A stretch of DNA of 7,164 bases. Source: an uncultured Alistipes sp. (GTDB lineage Bacteria > Bacteroidota > Bacteroidia > Bacteroidales > Rikenellaceae). Positions 1 to 5,439 of this stretch are shown here, piece after piece (the stretch's first letter is position 1; every line of letters starts with the position of its first letter). The notes beneath the pieces were generated by a model. The model had not been told where the DNA came from, did not search any database, and saw only the letters and a list, made by a program, of their open reading frames with translations. The DNA lies in NCBI GenBank assembly GCA_947174295.1, contig CAMWIG010000108.1, positions 1 to 7,164 on the forward strand. The letters are read 5' to 3'. The position numbers were made by a program, and so were the translations under genes.

Positions 1-37
1 ATCATAATCTGTATTTCTCCTGCCATATACGCTTAGT

Positions 38-1327
38 TTACGGGTTCTTATCTTTATCAAGAAGGGAAGTCAGTTCTTCCTCCACTTCTTCTATACTTGG
101 CAGAGCCGATTTTAAGTTTTCAGGTATAGCCTTGCTCAACTGGTAATCGCTGATGCCTATCGGCTGGTCGTAGCCTGTCAATGCGTATTGCGCTACAACT
201 TCGTCTTTCCCCTTGCACAGCAACAACCCGATAGTCTTGTTGTCATTCTCTCCCCTCAGTTTGTCATCCACTACATTGATGTAGAAGTTCAGTTGTCCTG
301 CATACTCCGGTTTGAATGGGGTCGCTTTCAATTCCACTACGATGTATGCGTGCAGGGGGATGGAATACAGAATCAAGTCTGCATAGAAATCGCTGTTCCC
401 GACTTGAAAATGTTTTTGTCGGGCAACGAAAGCAAAGCCATTGCCCATTTCCAGCAAGTAACGGGTGACGTGCTTAACCAGTTGTTCTTCTATGTCCCTT
501 TCGTCTGCCTTTTCCTTCGTTCCAGCCAAATCAAAGATGTACGGGTCTTTCAACAGGTAATTGGCAAGGTCGCTTTGAGGTGCAGGAAGCGTGGCAGTAA
601 AGTTATTTACTTTGTTGTTGCTGATTTGTCTGCTATATAAGTTGGTCTCAATTTGTATTTTAAGAACATTGCTGCTCCAGCCCATTTCCACGGACTGTTT
701 CATGTACCAATAGCTTACACCCAATGGAAGCGAACTGTTAAGCATAATCACATGGCTTGCCCAATTGGTTCTTGCAACAGGTGATGCCATAAATATGTTT
801 TCTATATCCTTAATTTCCATCCGGTAAATATCAGATACGGTTCTGGCAACATTATGAATTTGTGCAAGAGGTTCTTGCGTGATTGTAATTTCTTTGTTAT
901 CAATAGATTGAATTTGCGCAAGAGGCTCTTGCGTAAATTGCACATCGTTTAAACAGCGTACTTCGTCTGCAATTTTCTCCACGCTTGGAGCTATCAGCTT
1001 TGCGTCCGTTTCAATGAAATTCTGTAATGTCCTTAAAGGATATGCCTTTGCAAACTGACACATATAGGTAAGGTTGCGTTCCGAATAACCTTTCTTTTCG
1101 GGATAATTGAATCGGATAGCCTTTGCCAGTTGCTTGATGATTTTACTTCCCCATCCGTGCAGTTGCTGATGATAGAGAATATAGTTGCCCATTTTCCAGT
1201 AGTGGAACAACATTTGCGCATTGGCTGCGGTAATCAGCCGTACTTGCGCCTGTTGTATTTCTGAACCGACAGCATTTATAAATGCGTCAAAGTTCGTCTT
1301 TTCTATGTTATGTCCGTTGTTGCTCAT
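38..1327 (-). CDS. PDDEXK nuclease domain-containing protein (DUF1016/YhcG family)
   Basis: This is a 429-residue protein of the YhcG (DUF1016) family, predicted nucleases often found near type I restriction-modification genes and on mobile islands; their exact role is not settled. The N-terminal domain (about residues 10-100) shows the family pattern HYWKMGNYI, HGWG and GYSERNLTYM. The middle carries NWASHVIML (188-196) and GWSSNVLKIQIE, followed by LPAPQSDLA and LLKDPYIFDL (258-267). The C-terminal nuclease core has D317 in YADLIL, then E332 and K334 in VVELKA, and Q345 in AGQLNFY, so the PD-(D/E)XK catalytic set looks intact. Between the domains, residues 132-139 and 150-157 are identical copies of TQEPLAQI. 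ATG at 1327 lies 20 nt downstream of a Bacteroidota -7 box. It follows the integrase gene by about 65 nt on the same strand. Defence or element-maintenance function is inference from family and context. Confidence 0.9.
   Translation of the reverse strand: MSNNGHNIEKTNFDAFINAVGSEIQQAQVRLITAANAQMLFHYWKMGNYILYHQQLHGWGSKIIKQLAKAIRFNYPEKKGYSERNLTYMCQFAKAYPLRTLQNFIETDAKLIAPSVEKIADEVRCLNDVQFTQEPLAQIQSIDNKEITITQEPLAQIHNVARTVSDIYRMEIKDIENIFMASPVARTNWASHVIMLNSSLPLGVSYWYMKQSVEMGWSSNVLKIQIETNLYSRQISNNKVNNFTATLPAPQSDLANYLLKDPYIFDLAGTKEKADERDIEEQLVKHVTRYLLEMGNGFAFVARQKHFQVGNSDFYADLILYSIPLHAYIVVELKATPFKPEYAGQLNFYINVVDDKLRGENDNKTIGLLLCKGKDEVVAQYALTGYDQPIGISDYQLSKAIPENLKSALPSIEEVEEELTSLLDKDKNP
856..934. repeat. 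54-bp-period direct repeat with embedded palindromes, inside the nuclease gene
   Basis: Two copies of a 25-nt sequence (856-880 and 910-934) differ at two positions and are offset by exactly 54 bases, giving an 18-residue periodicity in the protein. Each copy is itself an inverted repeat: 864-878 has 6-bp arms, and 917-933 is a perfect palindrome with 8-bp arms around one central base. The spacing keeps the reading frame. Confidence 0.85.
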
Positions 1328-1347
1328 CTTATGATATTTTCAGAATA

Positions 1348-1379
1348 CAAATATACTTCAATGGTGGTAATCTATGAAA
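1348..1379 (-). promoter_or_regulatory. Putative promoter of the PDDEXK nuclease gene
   Basis: On the minus strand TATATTTG (1348-1355) matches the Bacteroidota -7 consensus TAnnTTTG, 20 nt upstream of the ATG. The -33 match is weaker, TTTC at 1376-1379 with a 20-nt spacer. It lies in the 65-nt gap after the integrase stop, so the nuclease could be expressed separately from the integrase. Confidence 0.5.
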
Positions 1380-1392
1380 CTAATTGATACTT

Positions 1393-2676
1393 TTATAGTT
1401 GATTAAACTTGTTCATGGCGTTTGCTCTGATGTCATCCGCTATATCAATGTAGGGCTTCATGGCTTTGTAATCACTGTGTCCAGTCCATTTCATAACCAC
1501 CGGTGCCGGAATTCCGAGTGCCAACGCATTACAGATGAAAGTCTTTCTTCCGGCATGGGTACTTAACAATGCGTATTTGGGTGTGACTTCATCTATGCGC
1601 TCATTTCCCTTGTAGTAGGTTTCCCGTACAGGCTCGTTGATTTCCGCCAGTTCACCCAGTTCTTTCAGATAATCGTTCATCTTCTGATTGCTGATGACGG
1701 GCAATGCCATGTGGTTCTCGAAATGAACATCCTTGTATTTTTCAAGAATGGCTTTGCTGTGGTCGTTCAGTTCGATTATCAGGCTGTCCGCAGTCTTGAC
1801 TGTGGTGACTTCAATGTGGTCGGGCTTAATATCACTTCTTTTCAAGTTACGGACATCCGAATATCGTAAGCTCGTGAAGCAACAGAACAGAAAGACATCC
1901 CTGACACGTTCCAAATACTGCTTGTCATGCGGTATTTGATAATCTTTCAGCTTGTTCAGTTCATCCCATGTCAGGAATATTACCTTTTTAGGGGTTGTTT
2001 TCAATTTGGGCTTGAATGCGTCGTATGCAATGTTCTGATGATGCCCTTTTTTGAAGCTCCAACGCAGGAACCATTTGAGAAATCCCATTTGTTTACCGAT
2101 GGTGCTGTTTCTCATGTCCTTTTTGTCACGCAAGAAATTGACATACTCATTTAGCCCGAATTCGTTGAAGTATTCAAAGGTTACATCCTCCTTGAACTCT
2201 TTGATGTGATTTCTTACCGCTGCAAATTTCTCATAGGTGGATGCCGTCCAATTATTCTGGTTGCCACACTCTTTTACAAACTCATCAAATACTTCCCAAA
2301 AACTAATCTGTGCTTCTTCCTGTTGTTCTTCACTGCTGTCTTTCATCCGCAGATTGAACGCATCCTTTAGCTGTTGGGTGGTGGGCATGGTTTCCTGTAC
2401 CTCAAACTCCTTGAACACGTTTTGCATTTCGGCATAGTATTTCAGCAAGTCCGCATTGATTTCGGATGCGCTTTGTTTCAGCTTGTTGGTGCATCCGTTC
2501 TTTACCCGTTGTTTGTCGGCATCCCATTTGGCTACGTCAATCCGGTAGCCTGTTGTAAACTCGATGCGTTGGCTTGCGTATATGACACGCATACGGATAG
2601 GCACGTTCTCTACGATTGGCACACCGTTCTTCTTCCGGCTCTCCAATGCAAAAATGATGTTACGTTTGATATTCAT
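1393..2676 (-). CDS. Site-specific tyrosine integrase (Bacteroidota type, with SAM-like core-binding domain)
   Basis: This tyrosine recombinase probably integrates and excises the element. From the chosen ATG at 2676 it is 427 residues. An N-terminal arm-type DNA-binding region (about 1-65, with an IEFTTGYRID motif) is followed by a linker, a SAM-like core-binding domain (about 125-215) and a catalytic domain (about 230-427). The catalytic residues are all visible: R271 in FTSLRYSD, K294 in TTVKTAD, H374 and R377 in STHAGRKT, H400 in WTGHS and nucleophile Y409 in KPYIDI. An in-frame ATG at 2733 would add 19 residues, but it lies upstream of the -7 box at 2704-2711, so 2676 is preferred. The gene reads away from the presumed attachment site. 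No terminator is evident after its stop codon. Confidence 0.93.
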   Translation of the reverse strand: MNIKRNIIFALESRKKNGVPIVENVPIRMRVIYASQRIEFTTGYRIDVAKWDADKQRVKNGCTNKLKQSASEINADLLKYYAEMQNVFKEFEVQETMPTTQQLKDAFNLRMKDSSEEQQEEAQISFWEVFDEFVKECGNQNNWTASTYEKFAAVRNHIKEFKEDVTFEYFNEFGLNEYVNFLRDKKDMRNSTIGKQMGFLKWFLRWSFKKGHHQNIAYDAFKPKLKTTPKKVIFLTWDELNKLKDYQIPHDKQYLERVRDVFLFCCFTSLRYSDVRNLKRSDIKPDHIEVTTVKTADSLIIELNDHSKAILEKYKDVHFENHMALPVISNQKMNDYLKELGELAEINEPVRETYYKGNERIDEVTPKYALLSTHAGRKTFICNALALGIPAPVVMKWTGHSDYKAMKPYIDIADDIRANAMNKFNQL

Positions 2677-2721
2677 AATTGGGTGCGTTTGAAATTCTAC
2701 ACCCAAATATACACCCAAAAA
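2677..2721. repeat. TTTGGGTG motif cluster at the integrase promoter
   Basis: Two direct copies of TTTGGGTGTA lie on the minus strand (2698-2707 and 2710-2719), with a 12-base offset. A third, slightly diverged copy, ATTGGGTGCG, lies on the plus strand at 2678-2687, just before the integrase ATG. The second copy overlaps the -7 box. Such a cluster could be integrase arm-type sites or an operator; the sequence alone does not distinguish these. Confidence 0.55.
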
Positions 2722-2734
2722 TTGAAATAGCAAA
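2704..2734 (-). promoter_or_regulatory. Bacteroidota-type promoter of the integrase gene
   Basis: On the minus strand TTTG (2731-2734) is separated by 19 nt from TATATTTG (2704-2711). This is an excellent match to the Bacteroidota primary sigma factor consensus (-33 TTTG, -7 TAnnTTTG). The transcript would begin within roughly 10 nt downstream, leaving a short leader before the ATG at 2676. Confidence 0.75.
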
Positions 2735-2825
2735 AGGCATTTAGAAAGATTTAGATTTACTCTGCATTGTAGATAATATATGATTATCAGTGATTTGCAA
2801 TTTCATGATATTTTCTGAAAGTGTA

Positions 2826-2849
2826 GGTTCTGGAGCCCTCCTCTCCGCA
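2826..2849 (+). other. Candidate attachment-site core: tRNA 3'-end-like fragment
   Basis: The plus strand ends in CCCTCCTCTCCGCA, which resembles the T-stem 3' strand, acceptor 3' strand (2840-2846) and discriminator G of a serine-type tRNA whose acceptor would begin GGAGAGG. It is followed 8 bases later by a terminator on the same strand. The part before it lacks a canonical T-loop (TTCTGGA instead of TTCRANN) and there is no tRNA body upstream. This is what remains when an element inserts into the 3' end of a tRNA gene. The intact tRNA would be at the far end of the element. Confidence 0.4.
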
Positions 2850-2857
2850 GAAAAACT

Positions 2858-2888
2858 GGCGACTGATTATGAATCAGTCGCCTTTTTT
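2858..2888 (+). terminator. Rho-independent terminator (plus strand, possibly bidirectional)
   Basis: A perfect 11-bp stem (2858-2868 with 2872-2882), a 3-base loop and six T residues (2883-2888) form a canonical terminator on the plus strand. A run of five A residues on the other side (2851-2855) gives the minus strand a U-tract too. No plus-strand gene precedes it in the window. It most likely belonged to the tRNA-like gene whose 3' end lies just upstream. Confidence 0.88.
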
Positions 2889-2933
2889 GTGCCCGTTCTC
2901 TCGAAAATGGTTTTTCGTCATCCGGCACAAAAA
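2884..2933. repeat. Nested inverted repeat
   Basis: TTTTTGTGCC (2884-2893) is perfectly complementary to GGCACAAAAA (2924-2933). Inside it a second hairpin pairs CGAAAA (2902-2907) with TTTTCG (2912-2917). The outer arm shares its T-run with the adjacent terminator. The function is unknown. Confidence 0.65.
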
Positions 2934-2937
2934 CGCG

Positions 2938-2950
2938 CCCGCTCTGCGGG
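2938..2950. repeat. Small GC-rich hairpin
   Basis: CCCGC (2938-2942) and GCGGG (2946-2950) pair around a three-base loop. It lies 4 bases after the nested inverted repeat. No T-run follows, so it is not a terminator by itself. Confidence 0.45.
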
Positions 2951-2997
2951 TCGCACGTCTCGGTTCGATTCGGAGATTCTCGCCATTGTCCGGGGTT

Positions 2998-3037
2998 GCG
3001 GGGCTGTCGCATATCATAATTCAATATGTAGCCCCGC
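2998..3037. repeat. Two-part inverted repeat
   Basis: GCGGGGCT (2998-3005) pairs with AGCCCCGC (3030-3037), and CATAT (3010-3014) pairs with ATATG (3024-3028) inside it. Together they would form a long hairpin with an asymmetric internal loop on either strand. No T-run follows directly. The role is unknown. Confidence 0.55.
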
Positions 3038-3081
3038 TTCGACTGCACCTGCGACCTGCACCCGGCCGAAGCACCAGAAGC

Positions 3082-3123
3082 AAAACCTCCCTCCCGTCCG
3101 AACGAATTCGGACGGGAGGGAGG
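3082..3123 (-). terminator. Strong rho-independent terminator after yhcH-like gene
   Basis: A perfect 17-bp stem (3086-3102 with 3107-3123) surrounds a four-base loop, followed on the minus strand by TTTT (3085-3082). It starts 47 bases after the stop codon of the YhcH-family gene and is the evident end of the minus-strand operon. Confidence 0.88.
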
Positions 3124-3170
3124 CATGCCGTCGGCCGATACCGCAGGCCTGTCGCGCAGAGCGCCGGACG

Positions 3171-3617
3171 TTATGCGAGCACCTTGAAGATTATCTTCTT
3201 CACGATACCCTCGCCAATCATGGGTGCGTGAGCGTCCTCGGGGAAGAGAATCGAGAACTGTCCGCCGCGAAGCGTATAACACGTCTGCGGCTTGTCGAGG
3301 AAGAACTGGATGTCCTTCTCGGCATCGAACTCCTCGCGGGGCTCCTTGCAGTCGCGGCGCTCGCTCCAACCGAACGTCTCCTCGCCGCGGACTACGACCT
3401 GAATGTCGATGTACTTGTCGTGCACCTCCAATTTGGCGTCCTCGGGCTTTTTGAGCTCCTTTTCGACGACATTCATGAAAATCTCCTTGCCCTCCACTTC
3501 ATACTTGCCGGGCTCGATCGCTTCGAGGTCGACGGTGGCGAGATACTCGAATGCGCGCTGAAAACGCGGGTTCACGCCATAATAGAGCGCGCTGTTTTTG
3601 ATTGAATCCAGAATCAT
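3171..3617 (-). CDS. YhcH/YjgK/YiaL family protein (EbgC/NanQ-like)
   Basis: This 148-residue protein has the full usual length of the family, a small cupin-like fold. E. coli members of the family (YhcH, also called NanQ, YiaL and YjgK) are known as sugar anomerases, NanQ acting on N-acetylneuraminate. EbgC is another relative. Family signatures are visible: KYEVEGKEIF (38-47), ELEVH-type segment LEVHDKYIDIQ (63-73), GEETFGW (78-84) and LFPEDAHAP (124-132). H66, E64 and H130 are likely metal or substrate ligands. The ATG at 3617 begins the family's typical MILDSI start; the frame is open further upstream but only as an antiparallel-frame overlap of the preceding gene. It begins 20 nt after the phosphatase-family gene and is the last gene before a terminator. 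No sugar catabolic genes are nearby, so its substrate cannot be assigned. Confidence 0.92.
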   Translation of the reverse strand: MILDSIKNSALYYGVNPRFQRAFEYLATVDLEAIEPGKYEVEGKEIFMNVVEKELKKPEDAKLEVHDKYIDIQVVVRGEETFGWSERRDCKEPREEFDAEKDIQFFLDKPQTCYTLRGGQFSILFPEDAHAPMIGEGIVKKIIFKVLA

Positions 3618-3637
3618 GGTTATAATAAGTTTTGATG

Positions 3638-4810
3638 TTAGTTTTTCAGCTTGGCCCTCACGAACACGGGCAGATGATCCGACCAGCGGACACTGTCGGG
3701 CGCTGCATACGACACCACGTCGAAACGCTCCTCGTCGAGCAGCACGAAGTCGATGCGCAGCGAGTTGTAGAACCCGCGGAAAGTGTACGAATAACCGCTG
3801 CCGCACTCGCGGAAGGCATCCTTCATGCCCTCGGCCAACGCGCGGTAGGCATACGACATCGGCGTATCGTTGAAGTCGCCGCACACGACAGTCGCCGCCG
3901 GCGACGAACGACGCGCCGCCGCGATGGAGTCGACGTCGATGGAACGGCTCACCGTATTGGCGTTCAAACGGTGCACGATATTCCACAATTTGCTGTGCCG
4001 CGCCGTGTCTGACATGTAGCGGTGGTTCATAATGTAGTCGTTGTCGGCGCTGTTTATCGAGGTGCTGTTCAGATGAACGTCGAACACGCGCACCGTATCC
4101 TTGTCGACGAGCAGATCGGCCCACAAGGCCTTGCCGCTCGAACGCACCGAATCGGCCGAATGCAGCTCCATGGTTTCGGAGCGCAGGATTCGGTAGCGCG
4201 AGAACATGGCGACCGTAACCGGCGAGCTGTCATCGCTCCTGCTGACCACGACATGATTTCCGTAGCCGCCAAACAGCGAGTCGACTCCGCCGAGGGTATA
4301 GTCGTGCGGGACGTTGAACTCCTGAAAACACAGTATGTCCGGGTTGAAGCGGCGCACCAGCGCAGCGACGCTGTCGACGGTGAACGATGCACCGTTGTCG
4401 GTATAGAATCCTCGCACGTTGTAGCTCATTATGCGTATGGCCGAGCGGTCGTACCGCGGCTCGCCGTAGCTGCGCCTAATCTGCGGCTTGCAGTACAACG
4501 ACACATCGGCGGCACCGACAGCGACGAGCACAATCATGGCGCTCGCCCGCCACCACTGCCAGCGGACAATCCAATAGAGCATCAGAACGACCGCGACGAC
4601 ATACGTCCACGGAGCGACGAGCCCCAGCACAGGCAGTATGCCGAGATATGCCGGGCGGACATGCGGCACGACGAGCGTCAACACGAAGACGACGGCCACG
4701 ACAGCCGTGAGCAGCGTCATCAGAAAGTCGACGAGCAGCATCGCGGCGCTGCGCGAAGGTCGTTCGCGCCCGCTCCGCCGCGAGAAATCGTAGTAGTAAT
4801 CGTCGCTCAT
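3638..4810 (-). CDS. Membrane-anchored endonuclease/exonuclease/phosphatase (EEP) family protein
   Basis: The 390-residue product has two parts. After an N-terminal stretch rich in Tyr, Asp and Arg, three hydrophobic segments (about 24-48, 54-80 and 89-106) form a membrane anchor. An EEP (DNase I-like) domain occupies about 125-390. Its catalytic motifs are complete and in order: N131 in MSYNVRG, E164 in CFQEF, D244-H246-N248 in VFDVHLNS, D312 and N314 in GDFND, D354 in RIDFVL and the D378-H379 pair in WSDHLP. The family includes nucleases, phosphodiesterases and lipid phosphatases, and nothing here fixes the substrate. With three segments, the enzymatic domain is probably on the opposite side of the membrane from the N terminus, hence likely periplasmic. 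The gene starts 7 nt after the rhomboid stop, suggesting co-translation. Confidence 0.92.
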   Translation of the reverse strand: MSDDYYYDFSRRSGRERPSRSAAMLLVDFLMTLLTAVVAVVFVLTLVVPHVRPAYLGILPVLGLVAPWTYVVAVVLMLYWIVRWQWWRASAMIVLVAVGAADVSLYCKPQIRRSYGEPRYDRSAIRIMSYNVRGFYTDNGASFTVDSVAALVRRFNPDILCFQEFNVPHDYTLGGVDSLFGGYGNHVVVSRSDDSSPVTVAMFSRYRILRSETMELHSADSVRSSGKALWADLLVDKDTVRVFDVHLNSTSINSADNDYIMNHRYMSDTARHSKLWNIVHRLNANTVSRSIDVDSIAAARRSSPAATVVCGDFNDTPMSYAYRALAEGMKDAFRECGSGYSYTFRGFYNSLRIDFVLLDEERFDVVSYAAPDSVRWSDHLPVFVRAKLKN

Positions 4811-4817
4811 CGTCGAA

Positions 4818-5435
4818 TCAATAGTATATCTTGCCCGAACGTTTCCAATAGGTCAGCAGCAGCCAGCCCCACAGCATGCCTCCGACATGCGCGAAGTGCG
4901 CCACACCGGGATTGTATCCGCCCCAGCCCTGAAAAAGTTCCAGCACGGCGTACCCGACGACGAACCACTTGGCCTTCATCGGAATCGGCGGAATGAGCAG
5001 CATGATGATGTTGTTCGGGTGCATGACGCCGAATGCCAGCAGCAGTCCCATGACAGCGCCCGACGCTCCGAGCAGCTGTATGCCGTACTCGCCCGTGAGC
5101 CACACGACACCCATCTGCACCAGCGCCGCACCTACGCCGCATATGACGTAGTAGAGCAGGAAGCGGCGCGACCCGAGCTCGTACTCCAACGTGCGGCCGA
5201 ACATCCACAGAGCGAACATGTTGAAGAACAGATGCGACATCGAGGCGTGCAGGAACATGTAGGTGACGAACTGCCACGAATGGAACATCGGGCTGCCGAA
5301 CCAGTAGAGACAACCGTACTGGGCCATCAGCGAGTTGAAGAGCGGCAGAAGCCGTATCGCCAGAAAGATTATGCAGTTGGCGATTATCAGGTTTTTCACC
5401 ACGGGGGGTGTATAGAAGCGGTTGAACATCATCAT
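4818..5435 (-). CDS. Rhomboid family intramembrane serine protease
   Basis: This 205-residue polytopic membrane protein has six or so hydrophobic segments. The rhomboid catalytic dyad is clear: S125 in GASGAVMG and H183 in AHFAHVGG. Other family signatures are H63 in FLHAS, HLFFNMFALWMFG (68-80, with N72) and the WR-like loop region before it. Rhomboids cleave single-pass membrane proteins within the bilayer; the substrate here is unknown. Three consecutive ATG codons (5435, 5432, 5429) make the exact start uncertain by two residues. The first lies 4 nt after the mutL stop, so the gene is probably translationally coupled to mutL. A rhomboid gene next to mutL is, as I recall, a common arrangement in Bacteroidales. 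Confidence 0.93.
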   Translation of the reverse strand: MMMFNRFYTPPVVKNLIIANCIIFLAIRLLPLFNSLMAQYGCLYWFGSPMFHSWQFVTYMFLHASMSHLFFNMFALWMFGRTLEYELGSRRFLLYYVICGVGAALVQMGVVWLTGEYGIQLLGASGAVMGLLLAFGVMHPNNIIMLLIPPIPMKAKWFVVGYAVLELFQGWGGYNPGVAHFAHVGGMLWGWLLLTYWKRSGKIYY

Positions 5436-5439
5436 AGCG

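Larger units (their letters stand above)
1..2849. mobile_element. Integrase end of an integrated mobile element (left end outside the window)
   Basis: This AT-rich block contains a tyrosine integrase and a PD-(D/E)XK nuclease, next to a GC-rich housekeeping operon. The integrase gene sits at the inner edge, about 150 bases from a plus-strand sequence resembling a tRNA 3' end followed by a terminator, which is the usual layout of an element inserted in a tRNA gene. The boundary near 2849 is inferred from that fragment and the change in base composition. No second copy of the presumed core lies in the window, so the element's full size and type (conjugative, mobilizable, phage or defence island) cannot be told. 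No conjugation, mobilization or phage structural gene is visible. Confidence 0.6.
2735..3170. other. Gene-free junction between element and chromosomal operon
   Basis: No convincing gene was found here. The stretch 2735-2825 is AT-rich and otherwise featureless. From 2826 on come a tRNA-3'-end-like fragment, a plus-strand terminator, three further inverted repeats and the minus-strand terminator of the chromosomal operon. Open frames crossing the region on either strand show no recognisable domain, and they run through the hairpins and the ends of neighbouring genes. Confidence 0.7.

Noticed and set aside
1331..2815. An 11-bp match, ATGATATTTTC, at 1331-1341 and 2805-2815, as possible recombination or regulatory sites
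   Set aside because: Short and AT-rich, in AT-rich DNA; the flanks do not match, so chance is the simplest explanation.
2911..2985. Possible complete tRNA gene ending in CCA at 2983-2985
   Set aside because: GGTTCGATTC at 2962-2971 looks like a T-arm, but the stem has a G-G mismatch, no 5' acceptor strand complementary to ATTCTCG is found about 75 bases upstream, and no anticodon arm can be drawn.
2803..3369. Minus-strand open frame of 188 codons across the junction
   Set aside because: It runs through the terminator and other hairpins and overlaps the YhcH gene in another frame. It is Arg- and Pro-rich with no domain, as expected for a chance frame in GC-rich DNA.
2790..3605. Plus-strand open frame of 271 codons
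   Set aside because: It crosses both terminators and is antisense to the YhcH gene; its codon pattern reflects the real gene on the other strand.
3618..4124. Upstream extension of the YhcH reading frame to 317 codons
   Set aside because: The extension overlaps the well-supported EEP gene in another frame. The family's normal N terminus begins at the ATG at 3617 and the 148-residue length fits the family.
4022..4996. Plus-strand frame of 324 codons opposite the EEP and rhomboid genes
   Set aside because: It is antisense to two genes with complete catalytic motifs and has His/Arg-rich low-complexity composition.
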